64,000 nt of DNA from Aplidium turbinatum (GCA_918807975.1 OU964925.1:9090798-9154797), one strand, 5' to 3'; shown: positions 9,849 to 21,430, counted from the stretch's first letter. Notes: generated by a model from the letters alone, not told the origin. Program-made: numbers and translations.

Positions 9849-11939
9849 CAACAATGAGCATGCTAATAAAACACCGTTGTATAACAATTAAAAAAATAAG
9901 ATTAGCGTACTTTGTAGCTTACAGAAATGTGATACATGGTGAACTGAAGGTTGACAAAAAAAAATTGACAAAAATGGAGACTGACATGGCTAAACCCAGT
10001 GGCGTATCCTGGTTGATTTTACTACGCATGCAATGAAGGGAGGGTCATGGCCAGTGTAGGGGGGTCTGGGGGCATGCTCTCCCAGAAAAATTTTTGCAAA
10101 TTTGCCTTAGGTTTTATAACTTTTCTTGCAATCTGAGCTTTACTTAGCTGATAATTGTTTGAGCTGTTTTGCAAAAAAATGAGGTTTGAAACACATCATG
10201 AATCCAATAAATATCTCAATTTTATATGCCATGTTAAACATTCAAAACCAGTTAGGCTAAAGCTTTTGCAATGCAATACAACGAATACCAGTTTAAAGTT
10301 AAACCTGACCAGCTGAAATAGGATTAGATTACCGACCACCCAACCGAAAGATCTCTGGTGCTCTGTGACATCGCCAATGCCGAAATCTCACTCGAGTTAC
10401 AGTAGCCTATCTACAGTAGAAAGCCGCAAGGACTTAAACTATGAAGACCAAAAAAAAAAACGTCAAACAAATGCCAATCGGGAAACTAAACATGAAGTTT
10501 TTCGTTTACAAGTAGACCGATTAATGATCTACAGAAGTAATGTATTTCTAGCAATCCTAAATGACAAGGATTTTGTTTTTTGTTATAATTTTCTTATTTC
10601 CTTCAATCTGATTTTCTCATTTTTGAGCATTTTCTCACTTTTGTTTATTTCCTCATGAATTTCCTCCTGCATCAATTTTAAAACCAGGTTTCCTCAAATG
10701 AGGAAATTTCCTCGCAAGTAAAAGCCCTGCTTAAAACAGCTTCAAAGCAATCAAAGCCGCTTGAAGTTATCATTGCAAGATACGCAAGCGACGTCATTGT
10801 CACCTGACTTTACGCTTTACTTCACGTGGTTTGTTTGCTTTGATGACAGGTTCTGGAGCTGTAGAATTTTTTGCACATAAAGTCTACACCAGACAGAATC
10901 AAAGCAAACAAACTGGGTAATTTAAAGTATTCCTCAGTGCCAAAGCAGTAACGCAATCATGCGTGACATAACTTATATTTGTAGCGCTATCATGCGTGAC
11001 ATCTGACATTACTGTCAATCAATCAGTCAATGGTTTATTTGTCAGTAACAGGAACATAGTACATGTTTGAAATATGCAAGTAATATAGCCTACACCAGGG
11101 CTTTCCAAACTGGGGGTCGCGACCCCGCAAGGGGTCGCGTAACGAATTTCAGGGGTCGCAGAGAGTGTGCCACTTTTACTCAAAGTAGGCCTACTGCATA
11201 ACGCTTCTGTGCAAGTGTGCAAGTTATTAACTGTAACCAAACACGTTGAGAGTAACGTACCCAGTAGGCAGTGGCGCCGGCAGGGGGGGGGCAGGCGGGG
11301 CAGCTGCCCCCCAATGTTTTGGGCATCATCTTTTTAATTTTTTTTTTATTAAAACATATTAATATTATTTTTTAATATTTAGATCCCAACCTCAAGTAAG
11401 TCAACTCAAGTTGCAAAGGGGGGGGGGGGGGGGGAGGGGGGTAAAAGCTCTCTCTTTAAAAAAAGTATGGAAAACCTTGATGACTAAATTGTACAGTAGA
11501 TAAAAAGATTTTCTACAGAAGCAAAGATATAGACTTTTTAAAGTTTTAACTAACGTCACATTGATGTAGAAAAATAACAACCTGTTAAATTTTTGATACC
11601 TCACACTCCCATGACTTCTTCCGCGCGCATTTTGGCATTGGTTGCTTGCAGTGATTCTTTCACTTAAACAAAACGTTTTGTTTCAGCAGTTTTGAGTTGT
11701 TCGATTCTTAAGTTGTAAAGGAGACTCAATTTCTCCAATATTTATCATTTATGTTTCTTCTTTAATCTCAGCAGAGTATAAAACTTGTAAAAGTTTTTCA
11801 TCCATACGACGTCATGAATGAAATTATATCTCAAATAGGCGTAATGACGTGACATCATCTAAACATTTTATCGAATAATAAATTAACAAATTCGATCGTC
11901 AAAAGTGGTTTGGTGGTGGTAAATATTACGTAATGAAAA

Positions 11940-13130
11940 AAATGTGATAAGGTTGGAAGACATTACGTCATGTATTTTCGATACAAATTGAAGTTTAAAA
12001 TTTATTCTTTTGTTCATAGTCGTAATCCACCTTCAAAGCGGTACTACAAAGAATAATTTTCGATAAGGGGGGCATCAAGAATAAGTCGACATGACTTTTA
12101 ACCCTTAGAAGGTTGGGCTCCTGGAGTCTTGCTCAGTTTGGGGGAGGGGCTGTCGATTATTCTTATGCTTTAGGAGTGATATCTCTGTTATTTTGGCACG
12201 GTTTCAAAATTTGGGATTCACTTTGTAAAAATATTCACGCTGAGCATATCCGAAAATTAAAACTATGTGAATTTTAGAACTGCTCATATACAGTACGTTG
12301 AAATGTTGAAGTCACTTATGAGTGTAATTTGTAGTGTGAATTTACACATTATTTTTTGGTAGAGTAATGAATAACGTGCATTGTAATGTTGTGATTATTT
12401 TTTTTGCATTATTTTACATACAGCCAATGCCCTTCACGCTGTGAAACAGTTAGGATTAACGAGACATGGGCCAAATTAATTAGCCTACTTTCATCCAGCT
12501 GGTGGAAAAATGTTTCACAACAGAATATGAAATATTTCAGATGATGTGCTGAGAAATGCCTTATATCTTTCAATTTATAACCTTTATTCGCTCAAAATTT
12601 CAGCTCAATAGAGGTGAATAAAAATTAGGAAAAGTCAAGAAATCTCGTAGTCGCAGCCTCAGTGGTTTTAGAGATACAACTGTTGATACAAAAAAGTTGA
12701 ATTGACAGCCCCCCTCCCCAACCTTCAAAGGGTTTGCATTGAGTCAACAGATCTATGCCTTAAGGTTTACGTCTGCTCCGGAGATCAGTAAAATATAAGG
12801 TTGTCATCTTCGGTGCAACAAGACCATTGATTGATTGGTTTAGTGAGGATTCGTAGTCCCATTGCTTTCATTTTGAGTGATCATACTGATTTTCAATTTA
12901 TTCCTACAAGACGTTACGTAATAAAAAAATATCTAACTAAGGTTGGAAGACATTACGTCATGTCTTTTTAATTCAAAATGAAGTTTAAAATTTATTTATT
13001 TGTTCATAGTCGTAATCCTCCTTCAAAGCGGTATTACAAAGAACCATTTTCGATAAGGGGGGCATCAAGAATATGTCGACATGACTTTTAAGGTTTACGT
13101 CAACTCCGGAGATCAATAAAATATAAGGTT
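11940..13130. repeat. tandem duplication of a >200-bp unit
   Basis: The block at about 11945-12101 plus 12760-12810 is repeated at about 12935-13135: both read GGTTGGAAGACATTACGTCA, then TTCATAGTCGTAATCC, then CGATAAGGGGGGCATCAAGA, then TTAAGGTTTACGTC. The first copy is opened by an insertion; the second is its empty site. Confidence 0.8.
12102..12759. mobile_element. TTAA-flanked insertion
   Basis: The uninterrupted copy at about 13070-13110 shows that 658 bases were added at TTAA, which is present on both sides (12098-12101 and 12760-12763). CCCTTAGAAGGTTGGG near the left and CCAACCTTCAAAGGGT near the right are inverted, though the right one lies about 26 bases inside the junction. No coding capacity seen. 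piggyBac/Kolobok-type insertion is the natural reading. Confidence 0.65.
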
Positions 13131-14491
13131 CTCATTATCGTGATTGTAAGCCGCGGAAAATTTTTTCTCTAAAAACAGATTCCCGGGAAGCTAAACATGT
13201 TTTCCAGCCCTGGTAGAAAACAAAAGAAATTAAATAATATACCACTGTCTTGCACCAGTGGCGTAACGAAGGGAAGGGGGATCGGGAGTTTCAACCTTTC
13301 AAATTGAATTTACGGATGTTAATAGCCTACATTGTTTATAAGAAAAGCTTTAGCCTATGATGTAATTTCTCGTCAAACTGTGCAAGGATGCAAGCAATCT
13401 GCAACTGCTGAGATCGCTTGTTCGATCTAGATTAACATCTAAACAGCTATTCGTTATACAAAACTTGAATATATCAGAAATAGCCTAAAGTAACTTCATT
13501 GTCTCAAAGCTTTTTGTTTGACACTCATCAAGATGTATGACCTCTATGACGTTACATTTTCTAAACTTTGGGTTGACTTCAGAGTAGAATTGTAAATGCA
13601 AAAAAAAACGAACCGTTTTTTTTAAAAAAAACGTGTTTTTTTTCAAAAAAACTTGGGCCAAAAAAACACGCGTTTTTTTTTTCATTTATTTATTTTTTTT
13701 TATATTTTTCTGGAAAAGTTGCAAATTTTTTACAATTTGCAGCTTAGTTTCATTATAGTGCTCTTGAAAAACATTAAACTAGTAAATTGGTGTGCTGAAA
13801 TTCCTAAGTGTGTGTGCTTGGCAGCAGCATATGTTTTTTGCATAGCCCTATATAGCCTACGTTGTTTCACTTTCTTTTTCATTCTCAGGCATGTTTGTGG
13901 CAGTAGACCTGACAAACATTGAATTAATGCAATTTGATACATGACATAATGTAGATGAGTTAATTTCTTTTTCCTTTTATGGAAGTGCCCTTTATGGAAG
14001 GTAGCCTACGATGTTAGTACACCGGTAGGCCTACTGGTTATTCTTGTACACACTCAATGGGTTGACAAAATTTTGGCAAAAACAAGATGGCTGTATTCAG
14101 AACACACATTACCTTGTTTGTGGTAATTTACTAATGCAAGCTATTGCCAATAGCTTGTTTAAACATGTTTTTTAACTGATACCTTAACAACGATGTATTT
14201 ATGCTTTATAAATGTTGAAACAGAAGTATTCTTTTCGTGTGTTGTAAGGTCTTAGACACTTTGTCATTGATGCTTCCTGCAGATCATTTGTGACATAATG
14301 CAAGAGATCTTATCACTGATATTTTTTGCTGTCAAAAGTAAGTGCATTTGTCAAAAAAGGTTTAGGTTAATGTTTCTTTCAAATGCCCACCACCCATGTT
14401 AACTATTGCTAGTAACTACCAATCATGAATGAAGAAAGTTTCCCTTTAAAGTGGAGTTTTTCAGCACTGCTCGCAGTGTTCATCATCATCA

Positions 14492-16228
14492 TCACGTGCC
14501 GTCTCCGATCCGGAGCTTGGCTGTCACTTTCTTCCACAAGTCACGTTCTTCCGCTACTCTTTTTGTTTCTCCAATGCTTGACAAATCAGCCCACTGTATC
14601 ACGTTATCTCCCCATGTTCGTCTCCTTCTTCCCCTGCACCTCTTTCCTTCCACCATACCTTCAATAACCAATTGATGTAGCTGTCCTGCCGATCCTCTCA
14701 AAATATGTCCCACGAATTTCATCTTTTGTTTTGCCAAGTCGTTTGCCCATGTATCTTGCACTCCAATTCTTTTCCTAATTGCTTCGCTTGTAATGTGTTT
14801 TTTATATGATATTTTTAATATTCTTCTGTAGCACCAGAGTTGAAAAGCATTAATGTTTTTGTGAATTTCTTTGCTGTAGGTCCATCTTTCACTTCCATAT
14901 GACATGACTGGTTTGATGTAACAAGATAGAAGTCTCAGTTTTAATTGTAAATTTATTTCTCCTCTTAAAAATTCCTTGCATTTCCAAAATGACGCTTTTG
15001 CTTGACCGATTCTTCTTTTTATATCATTGGTGCATCTTCCATCTTGTGTAATGAGGGACCCTAGGTATGTGTATGTGGTGACCTGATCCAATTGTTCTCC
15101 TTCCAGCTTAATGTTTATTTTATTATTTCCATTGCTTTTTTTGATGAGCATTGTCTTTGTTTTCTTCAAATTGAGTTTCATTCCGTATTTTTTACTGATT
15201 TCATTGATTTTGTCCATGCTTTCTTGTAGTTTTTCTTCTGTGTCGGCGAGTATGACAGTGTCATCTGCGTATCGTATGTTGCATACTATTTGACCATTGA
15301 ATTTTACTCCGTTTTTGTTTAGTGTTGTTAATGTTTCCTTGATTATTGCTTCGCTGTACAAATTGAATAATATTGGTGAGAGTATGCATCCCTGCCGAAC
15401 TCCTTTGAATATCGGGAAAAATTCTGTGAGACTGCTACCACTTCGAACTGCTGCTGTTTGTTTAAAATATATGTTTTTTATAAGTCTTCTTTCTAAGAAC
15501 GGGACATTAAATTTTTCGAGCAATTGCAGTAATTTGGTATGTTTTATCCTGTCAAATGCTTTGCTGTAATCTATGTATGCAATGTAAGTGTGTTTTCCCT
15601 TTTCTATTCTCCGTTCGCCAATTGTTCTTAGAAGGAAGATTGCATTTCTTGTTCCGGATCCTTTTTTATATCCCGCTTGATTTTCATCAATTTGTTGTTG
15701 TATTATTGGGGTTATCCTTTTTTTGATAAGGTGTAGCAGAATTTTGCTGGCGTGTGAAATCAGACTTATAGTCCTGTGTTCTTCACATTTCATTGTTTTT
15801 GTTATTTTTGGTATTGGGATCAAGATGCTCTTAGTGAAGTCATCCGGAATTTCACCACTATTGTATATCTTGTTTATTAGTGTCGTCATGTGCTGCAATT
15901 CCGTTTCTCCCAGTTGTTTTAGAACTTCCGCAGGAATTTCATCTATCCCAGTTGATTTTCCATCTGGGAGTCTTTCTATGACATCTCTAACTTCATGTTC
16001 CATTATTTTTGTAACTTCAAATGTTGCTGGTGAAATTTCTATATTTTCTCGTTCGTCATCATATAGTTCTGACACATATTCTTGCCATCTGTTGGTTATT
16101 CCTTCTTGAGTTTGTATTACTTGTCCATCTTTATCGATCAGCCCCATCTTTGCAGCTGGAGTTTGACCTTTCATTTCTTTTAGCTTGGTGAACAGTTTTG
16201 GCGATCTCATGTCATCTAAATGCTCCAA
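14492..16228 (-). CDS. RTE LINE reverse transcriptase region
   Basis: 578 residues open. The fingers begin around residues 95-130 (IDEIPAEVLKQLG, then the ILIPIPK strand), the palm has AYIDYSKAFD, GVRQGCILSPILFNLY follows, and the catalytic IRYADDTVILAD box is intact. The C-terminal part ends with the RGRRRRTWGDNV block. It copies the element's own RNA at a nicked target (target-primed reverse transcription). In RTE elements this is one polyprotein with the endonuclease; here the two are in different frames around 16216-16245, and an A-run one base short explains it. Only a frameshift away from a full polyprotein. Confidence 0.88.
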   Translation of the reverse strand: MEHLDDMRSPKLFTKLKEMKGQTPAAKMGLIDKDGQVIQTQEGITNRWQEYVSELYDDERENIEISPATFEVTKIMEHEVRDVIERLPDGKSTGIDEIPAEVLKQLGETELQHMTTLINKIYNSGEIPDDFTKSILIPIPKITKTMKCEEHRTISLISHASKILLHLIKKRITPIIQQQIDENQAGYKKGSGTRNAIFLLRTIGERRIEKGKHTYIAYIDYSKAFDRIKHTKLLQLLEKFNVPFLERRLIKNIYFKQTAAVRSGSSLTEFFPIFKGVRQGCILSPILFNLYSEAIIKETLTTLNKNGVKFNGQIVCNIRYADDTVILADTEEKLQESMDKINEISKKYGMKLNLKKTKTMLIKKSNGNNKINIKLEGEQLDQVTTYTYLGSLITQDGRCTNDIKRRIGQAKASFWKCKEFLRGEINLQLKLRLLSCYIKPVMSYGSERWTYSKEIHKNINAFQLWCYRRILKISYKKHITSEAIRKRIGVQDTWANDLAKQKMKFVGHILRGSAGQLHQLVIEGMVEGKRCRGRRRRTWGDNVIQWADLSSIGETKRVAEERDLWKKVTAKLRIGDGT

Positions 16229-17175
16229 CTCTTTACACTTTTTTCCCAGTAATCTTCTTTTGCTTTTCTACACATTTGTCGGATCTTTTTGTTTAGTTTT
16301 TTGTGCAGAAGTGCGTTTTTTACAAGCAATGTTCCTTTCAGATTTCGCCTTTCTTTCATTTTATTCAGTGTTTCTTCCGTCATCCACTGTTGCTTTTTCT
16401 CTAACAAATGCCTTCCGCATATGTTTTCCGCAACTTCTTTTATACAAATTTTCATCTTATTCCAGTCCGTTTCTAAACATTTCTTTGCGAGTTTATTGTC
16501 CAGTTCTTCTCTAAAATTTTCCCGTTGTCTGGGGTCCTTTAGCTTGTTGACATCCCACAATGAACGTTTCTTTGTCTTCATCAATGCTGTCAATTTGTTT
16601 TTTATTTTGCACACCACCACGTTATGATTAGAATCGCAGTCTGCACTTGTTCGTACCTTTGGATTGATCATCCCATTTCTGTGTCGTTTACTCATTAAAA
16701 TGTAGTCTATTTGATTTTTTGTGATTCCATCTGGCAATCTCCACGTATGCCTTGAGTTTACTTTTTGTTCAAACCATGTGTTTGCTATAAACAGATCATT
16801 TATTTCACAGCAGTCTATCAGTTTTTCTCCATTGTCGTTTAGTGTTCCAAGTCCAAATGGGCCCACGATTTTTTCATATGTGACATCACCAACTTTAGCG
16901 TTAAAATCTCCCAGTACTACCAGTTGATCAGTTGATTTTTTATACTTTCTTTTTGTTTCATTCAAATTTTCGTAAAAAGTATCTTTGTTCTCCTCGCTTG
17001 CATCCTCATTTGGTGCATATACTTGTATTAGCAACGTGTTGAAAGGGTGTGTGTTTATTTTCATGCAAATAATTCTTTCACATATTAGATCATAAAATAT
17101 CATAGATTTTGCTACATTATGCCTCATTATGAAGCCTACACCTTTCCTGCGCTTGATCCCTCCGGAGTATATCAC
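16216..17175 (-). pseudogene. RTE LINE endonuclease region
   Basis: 319 residues of an exonuclease-endonuclease-phosphatase fold: LIQVYAPNEDASEENKD, the metal/phosphate motif VVLGDFNAKVG, then TWRLPDGITKNQIDYIL and the SDxN-like DCDSNHNVV block. It nicks target DNA. This is the type often annotated craniofacial development protein 2-like. The N-terminal ~80-100 residues (first catalytic motifs) are missing at the 5' truncation. The frame ends WEKSVKSWSI by a one-base shift before joining the reverse transcriptase. Confidence 0.85.
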
Positions 17176-17283
17176 CTTGAAGTTTTCTAAGTTTTTTTTG
17201 AAGTTTTCGCAGTGTTCACATAGTGAATAAATGCCTCATAATACCTTTTCCTGACAAGAATAAAGTTTTACCCATATTAGGCT

Positions 17284-17322
17284 ACCGCAATGCTGGATAA
17301 AGATACAAAACAAACATCAAAG
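17284..17322 (+). repeat. SINE family A tail scrap
   Basis: CCGCAATGCTGGATAAAGAT followed by ACAAAACAAACAT matches the 3' tail of SINE A at about 3590-3630. Nothing of the head remains. Confidence 0.5.
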
Positions 17323-17374
17323 ATGAAAACTTATTTTATTTGGGAACTACGCTGGAGTAAAAAGGAGTGAGAAT

Positions 17375-17835
17375 TGACCTCTTGTCGTTACGCACCAATA
17401 AAACCATGATGCGTAACTTTAATTTTTTTTTTTTTTATTGGGTAGAGGAAAGATGGATGAAAAGTTTGGCAAAAACAGAAAAGTGCTAAAGTCTCAAAGT
17501 CCTGAAAACTACAGTAGTTTAATTTGGATAGATAAGTGCAACCATGCTTCTTTTAAAAATGTCTATGACAGCACAATCTTGTGATTAAGGGAAAACAAAC
17601 ATGACTATGACATCACAATGGAGTATTGAACCTCTTCAGGGAAAATAAAAAAACATCAAAATTTTTCCATCTTTCACTACATTTAAATGTGATTTGGGCT
17701 AAAAGTTGGGGCTTTAGCACTACACTGCTTTTGCCAAACTTTTCATCAATTTTTCCTCTACCCGATTAAAAAAAAATTTTTTTTTTAAAGTTACGCATCA
17801 TGGTTTTATTGGTGCATAACGACAAGAGGTTAATT
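17375..17835. mobile_element. foldback MITE with ~110-bp TIRs
   Basis: CCTCTTGTCGTTACGCACCA at left is complemented at about 17810-17832, and complementarity continues through TGATGCGTAACTTTAA, a T-run, GGGTAGAGGAAA and GAAAAGTTTGGCAAAA to the AGTGCTAAAG block. Between the arms lie about 230 non-coding bases. Confidence 0.8.
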
Positions 17836-19019
17836 TTTTTTTATCTGAAAAAATAGTTGCCATAACTTGTTTTAATGTTCATAAACAAATAGCCCACCCC
17901 TGAAAACATGGGGTATAAAGCTAAAAATTATCCAAATACGTTGAGCGGTTCTTGAGATATTGTCATTTCTCTATTGCTCCTATACCTATGAAGCCCTGGT
18001 CCTAACATGCCCATTAACCAAAATCCCAGGTGGCTTCAAAACTGTACACGAGTGTGGTACTGCATTTAACAACTGGCTCGACCAAATTACAGACAATACT
18101 TGAGATGTGCCAACCATAGGACACTGTTACTGCTATTTGAGACGGTGAGAAATCTTTATAGCTCGTGTGTCGAGACTTGGGATCTACAAAAATGCAATGA
18201 AAAAATAGGCCTATACCAGACATATAGTCAGTCTGATTTAAAGTAAGTTATACGAATTATGAGATTGTTTCTTTGTTGAAAGAGACGCTATTGCAATGAG
18301 TTTACCCTAATTGCTGCATATTGTGACATTTAATGTCAAAATAGGTAAAAAAAACAAAAAAAAACAAAAAAAACGAATAAAAAACAAAAAAAAACGAGCT
18401 CGTTTTCTTTAAAAACAAAAAAAAAACGTTTTTTTACATCTCTACTTCAGAGCATAAAAGTTAGTGACTTACCGGAATAAGATCGCTTTTTCAATCAACC
18501 AAGGAGAAAATTGATAAATAATAAAACTGTAATAATCTCGCAAAAAAAAAGCAATCAACCTATGTCTCTAAAACAAATTTTGCCTAATTTTAAACGAAAC
18601 TGCATTAAAAGAGCGAGTTTTGCCAATACCAAACATTCAAATATCTCAGTCTGGAATTAGCGACAAGAAAACATAGAGACTTAGCTTTAATTCCGAAAAA
18701 TGCCGAAGAAAACATGATCTTATCCTTTTGCTATGCTACCGGACAGCACCATTTTACAGAAATATTCATACCCACAATTTTGTTGAAAATGCTCTCAGAA
18801 TGCACCAAACTGAAGGTAATTTTTCAAAATTTTCTGGGGGAAGCCCCCAGACCCCCGCCGCTAAGTGTCGCCTTCGGCGAACACGCCATCAGGCTTCGCC
18901 CGCCGGCTGTCAACACCCACCCTTTCAAAAATTTTGACTACGCTACTGTCTTGCACTGTCAATTTTTTGCCCCCCCATTGTTGAAGGTCTGGCGGCGCCA
19001 CTGCCAGTAGGCTACGCGT

Positions 19020-19500
19020 ATTTTCGCAAATTGGTATGGTAAAACGGAATCTGATTTCAAAACCCTTTTATTGTAATGTGAAGTAAGGTGGCTTTCAAAA
19101 GTTGAAGCTAAAAAGGTTATTAGTGTTGAAAATTGAAGTAGTGATTTTTCTACCGAAAAAAATGCAGACTATGCCCACTATTTTCGTAATGACATCTGGT
19201 TCTTGAAAGTAAGCTATTTACCAGATGTTCTTAAAAAACTGAACGAACTTAACTTGTCCCTCCATAGAGAAAACATATTTGTTTTTACATTTGTTTTAAG
19301 TTACATTGAAATCTAGAATAAAGCGTTCATCAACACATTAACTGTCTGGAAAAAAGAAGTTGAAAATGATGCTTTTGAAGTGTTCTCATTTACTGAAAAG
19401 TTTTTCGTTAACAAAATGCTGTGAAATCCAACGTTAACCTTTGGTTATTAAACGTCTGTCAAATCTGTTGACACTTTTAAAAGTTTTTTTTTTTTCAGAA
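19020..19500 (+). pseudogene. decayed hAT transposase of element 3
   Basis: Short plus-strand blocks such as FLKVSYLPDVLKKLNELNLSL correspond to the region FLVDITxHLNxLNLxLQG of ZBED5/GTF2IRD2-like hAT transposases. Stops and shifts are frequent. Its place inside hAT 3 suggests it is that element's own transposase. Confidence 0.6.
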
Positions 19501-20247
19501 TTGGACAATACCAAATTATATTGAATCCAAAACCTATTTGCAACGCAAAAACAAAGTAGCTAACCGAGCACTTCTCTCAGAAAGAAATTACTGGTATATC
19601 TTCTGACTTAAAGTTTAAATTTTGTGGAAATTTATAATTTTTATGCAAAAACCCTTCACACATTTTGGTTTAACCTTAGAGCGGAATATCTACCATGAGT
19701 CCATGACCTGATTTAGCAGTAGGCCTAACCGCACTCCGGTCGTGTGTTTTGACGTATTTGTCTTGAAAATTTCCAGCAGAGGAAACTAAGGCAAATGCTA
19801 GGTACTCGTTGAGAGAATCGTCTCACCAATGACGCAATTACAAAGATCAGTTAAAGCCTCCCTCAACCCAGCAAACATTGATCTAGAATAGTGGGAACAA
19901 CTTGCTAGTGATAAGTCAATCTGGAAGAAGAGAACATGGGAAGGCACGGAGTTTTTCAAAAAAAAAGCAGGATAAAAAAGGTTTAAAAAAAAATAGAATA
20001 TTAGAAAAAAAGCTAATACAACCACGTTCCTAACTCTCCATACAATGTGACTTTTTCCCACGTCTTTTCCGCTGTAAACTAGGCCTCCAAAGCAACATCC
20101 GACTGGAAAATAAAACCAATGCTCGGACACGAGCTGGAGCCTACGACGACAATTCGTGCGAGTCAGCGTTTTCAACGTTGATGAACAAACATCATCAAAA
20201 CTAAGCAACTTTGAAACCGCCTTGGGACCAGCATTAGCCAATTGAGC

Positions 20248-20763
20248 CACGGATGGCGAATTTTTTTTCCCACGAACTTTTTGTTACTTCGCAGAGTTTG
20301 TATTTATACCGTATGAATGCAAACTTTTTTCGTTAGCGTGTTTGGTTCAGTGGTTTCGTCTTTTGCCTTATGTTCGTGAGGACATCGGTTCGACGCCCAT
20401 CGAAGTCAAATTTTTTTCTTTACATTAATTGTTTCGGTGCACAAAAGCTTTTCAAAAAATGTAAGGTTAGGGGGGTTAGGGTTAATTCTTAATCATTTCA
20501 GAAAATTTTACTTTTAGACTATTGACCAGAATCAATTTCTTTTCTCAACTTTTTTAAACTTGACTAGACTAGCCTATAGGTGTATTTCCAGACTCCAAGC
20601 TACGTTTTTTTTAAGTTCAATGTTTAGATTTGGACATGGAGGGCGAAAATCGGTAAAAACAGTTACGCGCGCCGCGCGGTAACCAGTTATGGCTACACTT
20701 ACAGAAATAACTTATGCAAATGAGACAAAAAGTTCGTGGGAAAAAATATTCCACCCACGGCTG
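20248..20763. mobile_element. MITE with ~37-bp TIRs and a tRNA-like core
   Basis: CCACGGATGGCGAA then TTCCCACGAACTTTTTGT at left is mirrored at about 20718-20763. Near 20335-20395 sit GGTTCAGTGGTT and GGTTCGACGCC, which resemble pol III A and B boxes, but no good cloverleaf folds from them. Target duplication not resolved. Confidence 0.55.
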
Positions 20764-21047
20764 AACTTGCTCTGCAGCAGAAAACGGTCGCATCCATCAC
20801 ACTCACATCCACATGAATAAATGTGTTTGGTTCTTTGTTTTGTTTCCAGTAGGCTACGTGTCAACTGTAAAGTAGCAGTCTTTAAGTGCCATTAACTTGT
20901 TTTAAGTTTTCATTCGAATTAAACCTATTCATCAATATCACAAATGTAGGTTATATTTTGCACTGTTTATCATTTTAACCGTGAAGGGTCGCGGAAAATT
21001 TTAAGAGATTAAAAGGGGTCGCGAGCAAAAAAGTTTGGAAAGCCCTG

Positions 21048-21430
21048 GCCTACACAATGCAAAAGTTACACAAGTTCCCATACTGACAGGGAGACAACGA
21101 GACGACCATACGGTCTACTAGTCAATTGCCACTCTACGAAAATGATGGTTTTGCCATTTAAAATACTAGAGAAAAAAATAAAACGTTAAAATGTTCCCGC
21201 ACTTCAACATACGCACCAAAAAAAACATATTTAAGACCGTAACGTAAACACAAAATTCCAAGAAGCAAGCAGAGATTACTAAAGTTTCCGACTGAACATG
21301 TTATATTGCATATGAAACTAACAAGTTGATTTTTATAACATATCACTTACGAGTTACGATGCACTGTAGCTTTGTAAAATTAACGTTTTGATCTCTTTTT
21401 TGAAACAATGAAATGATAAGTTTTTTAGCC
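21048..21430. other. unassigned, between hAT 3 and a LINE
   Basis: No gene or repeat end recognised. The region may include the untranslated 3' flank of the following minus-strand LINE. Confidence 0.3.

Larger units (their letters stand above)
8272..10988. repeat. duplicated segment, copy 1
   Basis: Blocks at 8274-8448, 9825-10005, 10470-10660 and 10730-10988 recur in the same order and orientation at about 41587-44461. Between blocks this copy carries its own insertions (a hAT at 8549-9692, a LINE tail at 9739-9848, and other sequence at about 10006-10470). Either a low-copy segmental duplication or two copies of a large old repeat. Confidence 0.65.
14483..17206 (-). mobile_element. RTE-clade LINE, nearly full coding length
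   Basis: The 2.7-kb minus-strand element is flanked by a 12-bp target duplication (TCGCAGTGTTCA on the plus strand at 14471-14482 and 17207-17218). It encodes an apurinic-type endonuclease followed by a reverse transcriptase and ends in an ATG/TGATGATGATGA simple tail, as RTE elements do. The 5' end lacks the start of the endonuclease. The nearly intact frames and perfect duplication point to recent insertion. Confidence 0.9.
13585..18444. mobile_element. hAT-like element 6, nested in hAT 5
   Basis: The ends TAGAATTGTAAA and (inverted) TAGAGATGTAAA are flanked by the 8-bp duplication CTTCAGAG. Just inside both ends are A/T-homopolymer-rich stretches with ACG interruptions. The interior holds the RTE LINE and a foldback MITE; no transposase of its own was recognised. 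Confidence 0.75.
13256..18948. mobile_element. hAT element 5, nested in hAT 4
   Basis: CAGTGGCGTAACGAAG at left and CTACGCTACTG at right, flanked by the 8-bp duplication TCTTGCAC. Its right arm (about 18590-18948) matches the small element at 30568-30997, so the two are one family. About 4.9 kb inside is a further insertion. Confidence 0.85.
11269..19003. mobile_element. hAT element 4, nested in hAT 3
   Basis: TIR CAGTGGCGCCGGCAG at left against CAGTGGCGCCGCCAGACC read from the right end, flanked by the 8-bp duplication CCAGTAGG. Most of its length is the further insertion 13256-18948. The left part holds a tandem duplication and a TTAA-flanked insert. Confidence 0.85.
11096..21047. mobile_element. 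hAT element 3, outermost of a nested tower
   Basis: CAGGGCTTTCCAAACTGGGG at the left faces AAGTTTGGAAAGCCCTG at the right, with the 8-bp duplication GCCTACAC on both sides. GGGGTCGCG motifs lie just inside each end, typical of ZBED5-like hATs. About 7.7 kb of it is a later insertion (11269-19003). A decayed plus-strand transposase piece survives at about 19080-19450. Confidence 0.85.

Noticed and set aside
14425-16627. Plus-strand frames opposite the RTE LINE
   Set aside because: They overlap the strongly motif-bearing minus-strand frames and show no motifs.
19798-20250. 150-residue minus-strand frame as a gene
   Set aside because: It is low-complexity in its second half and ends in the TIR of the MITE at 20248; no motif.
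20333-20405. Candidate functional tRNA gene
   Set aside because: A- and B-box-like words are there, but acceptor and T stems do not pair well.
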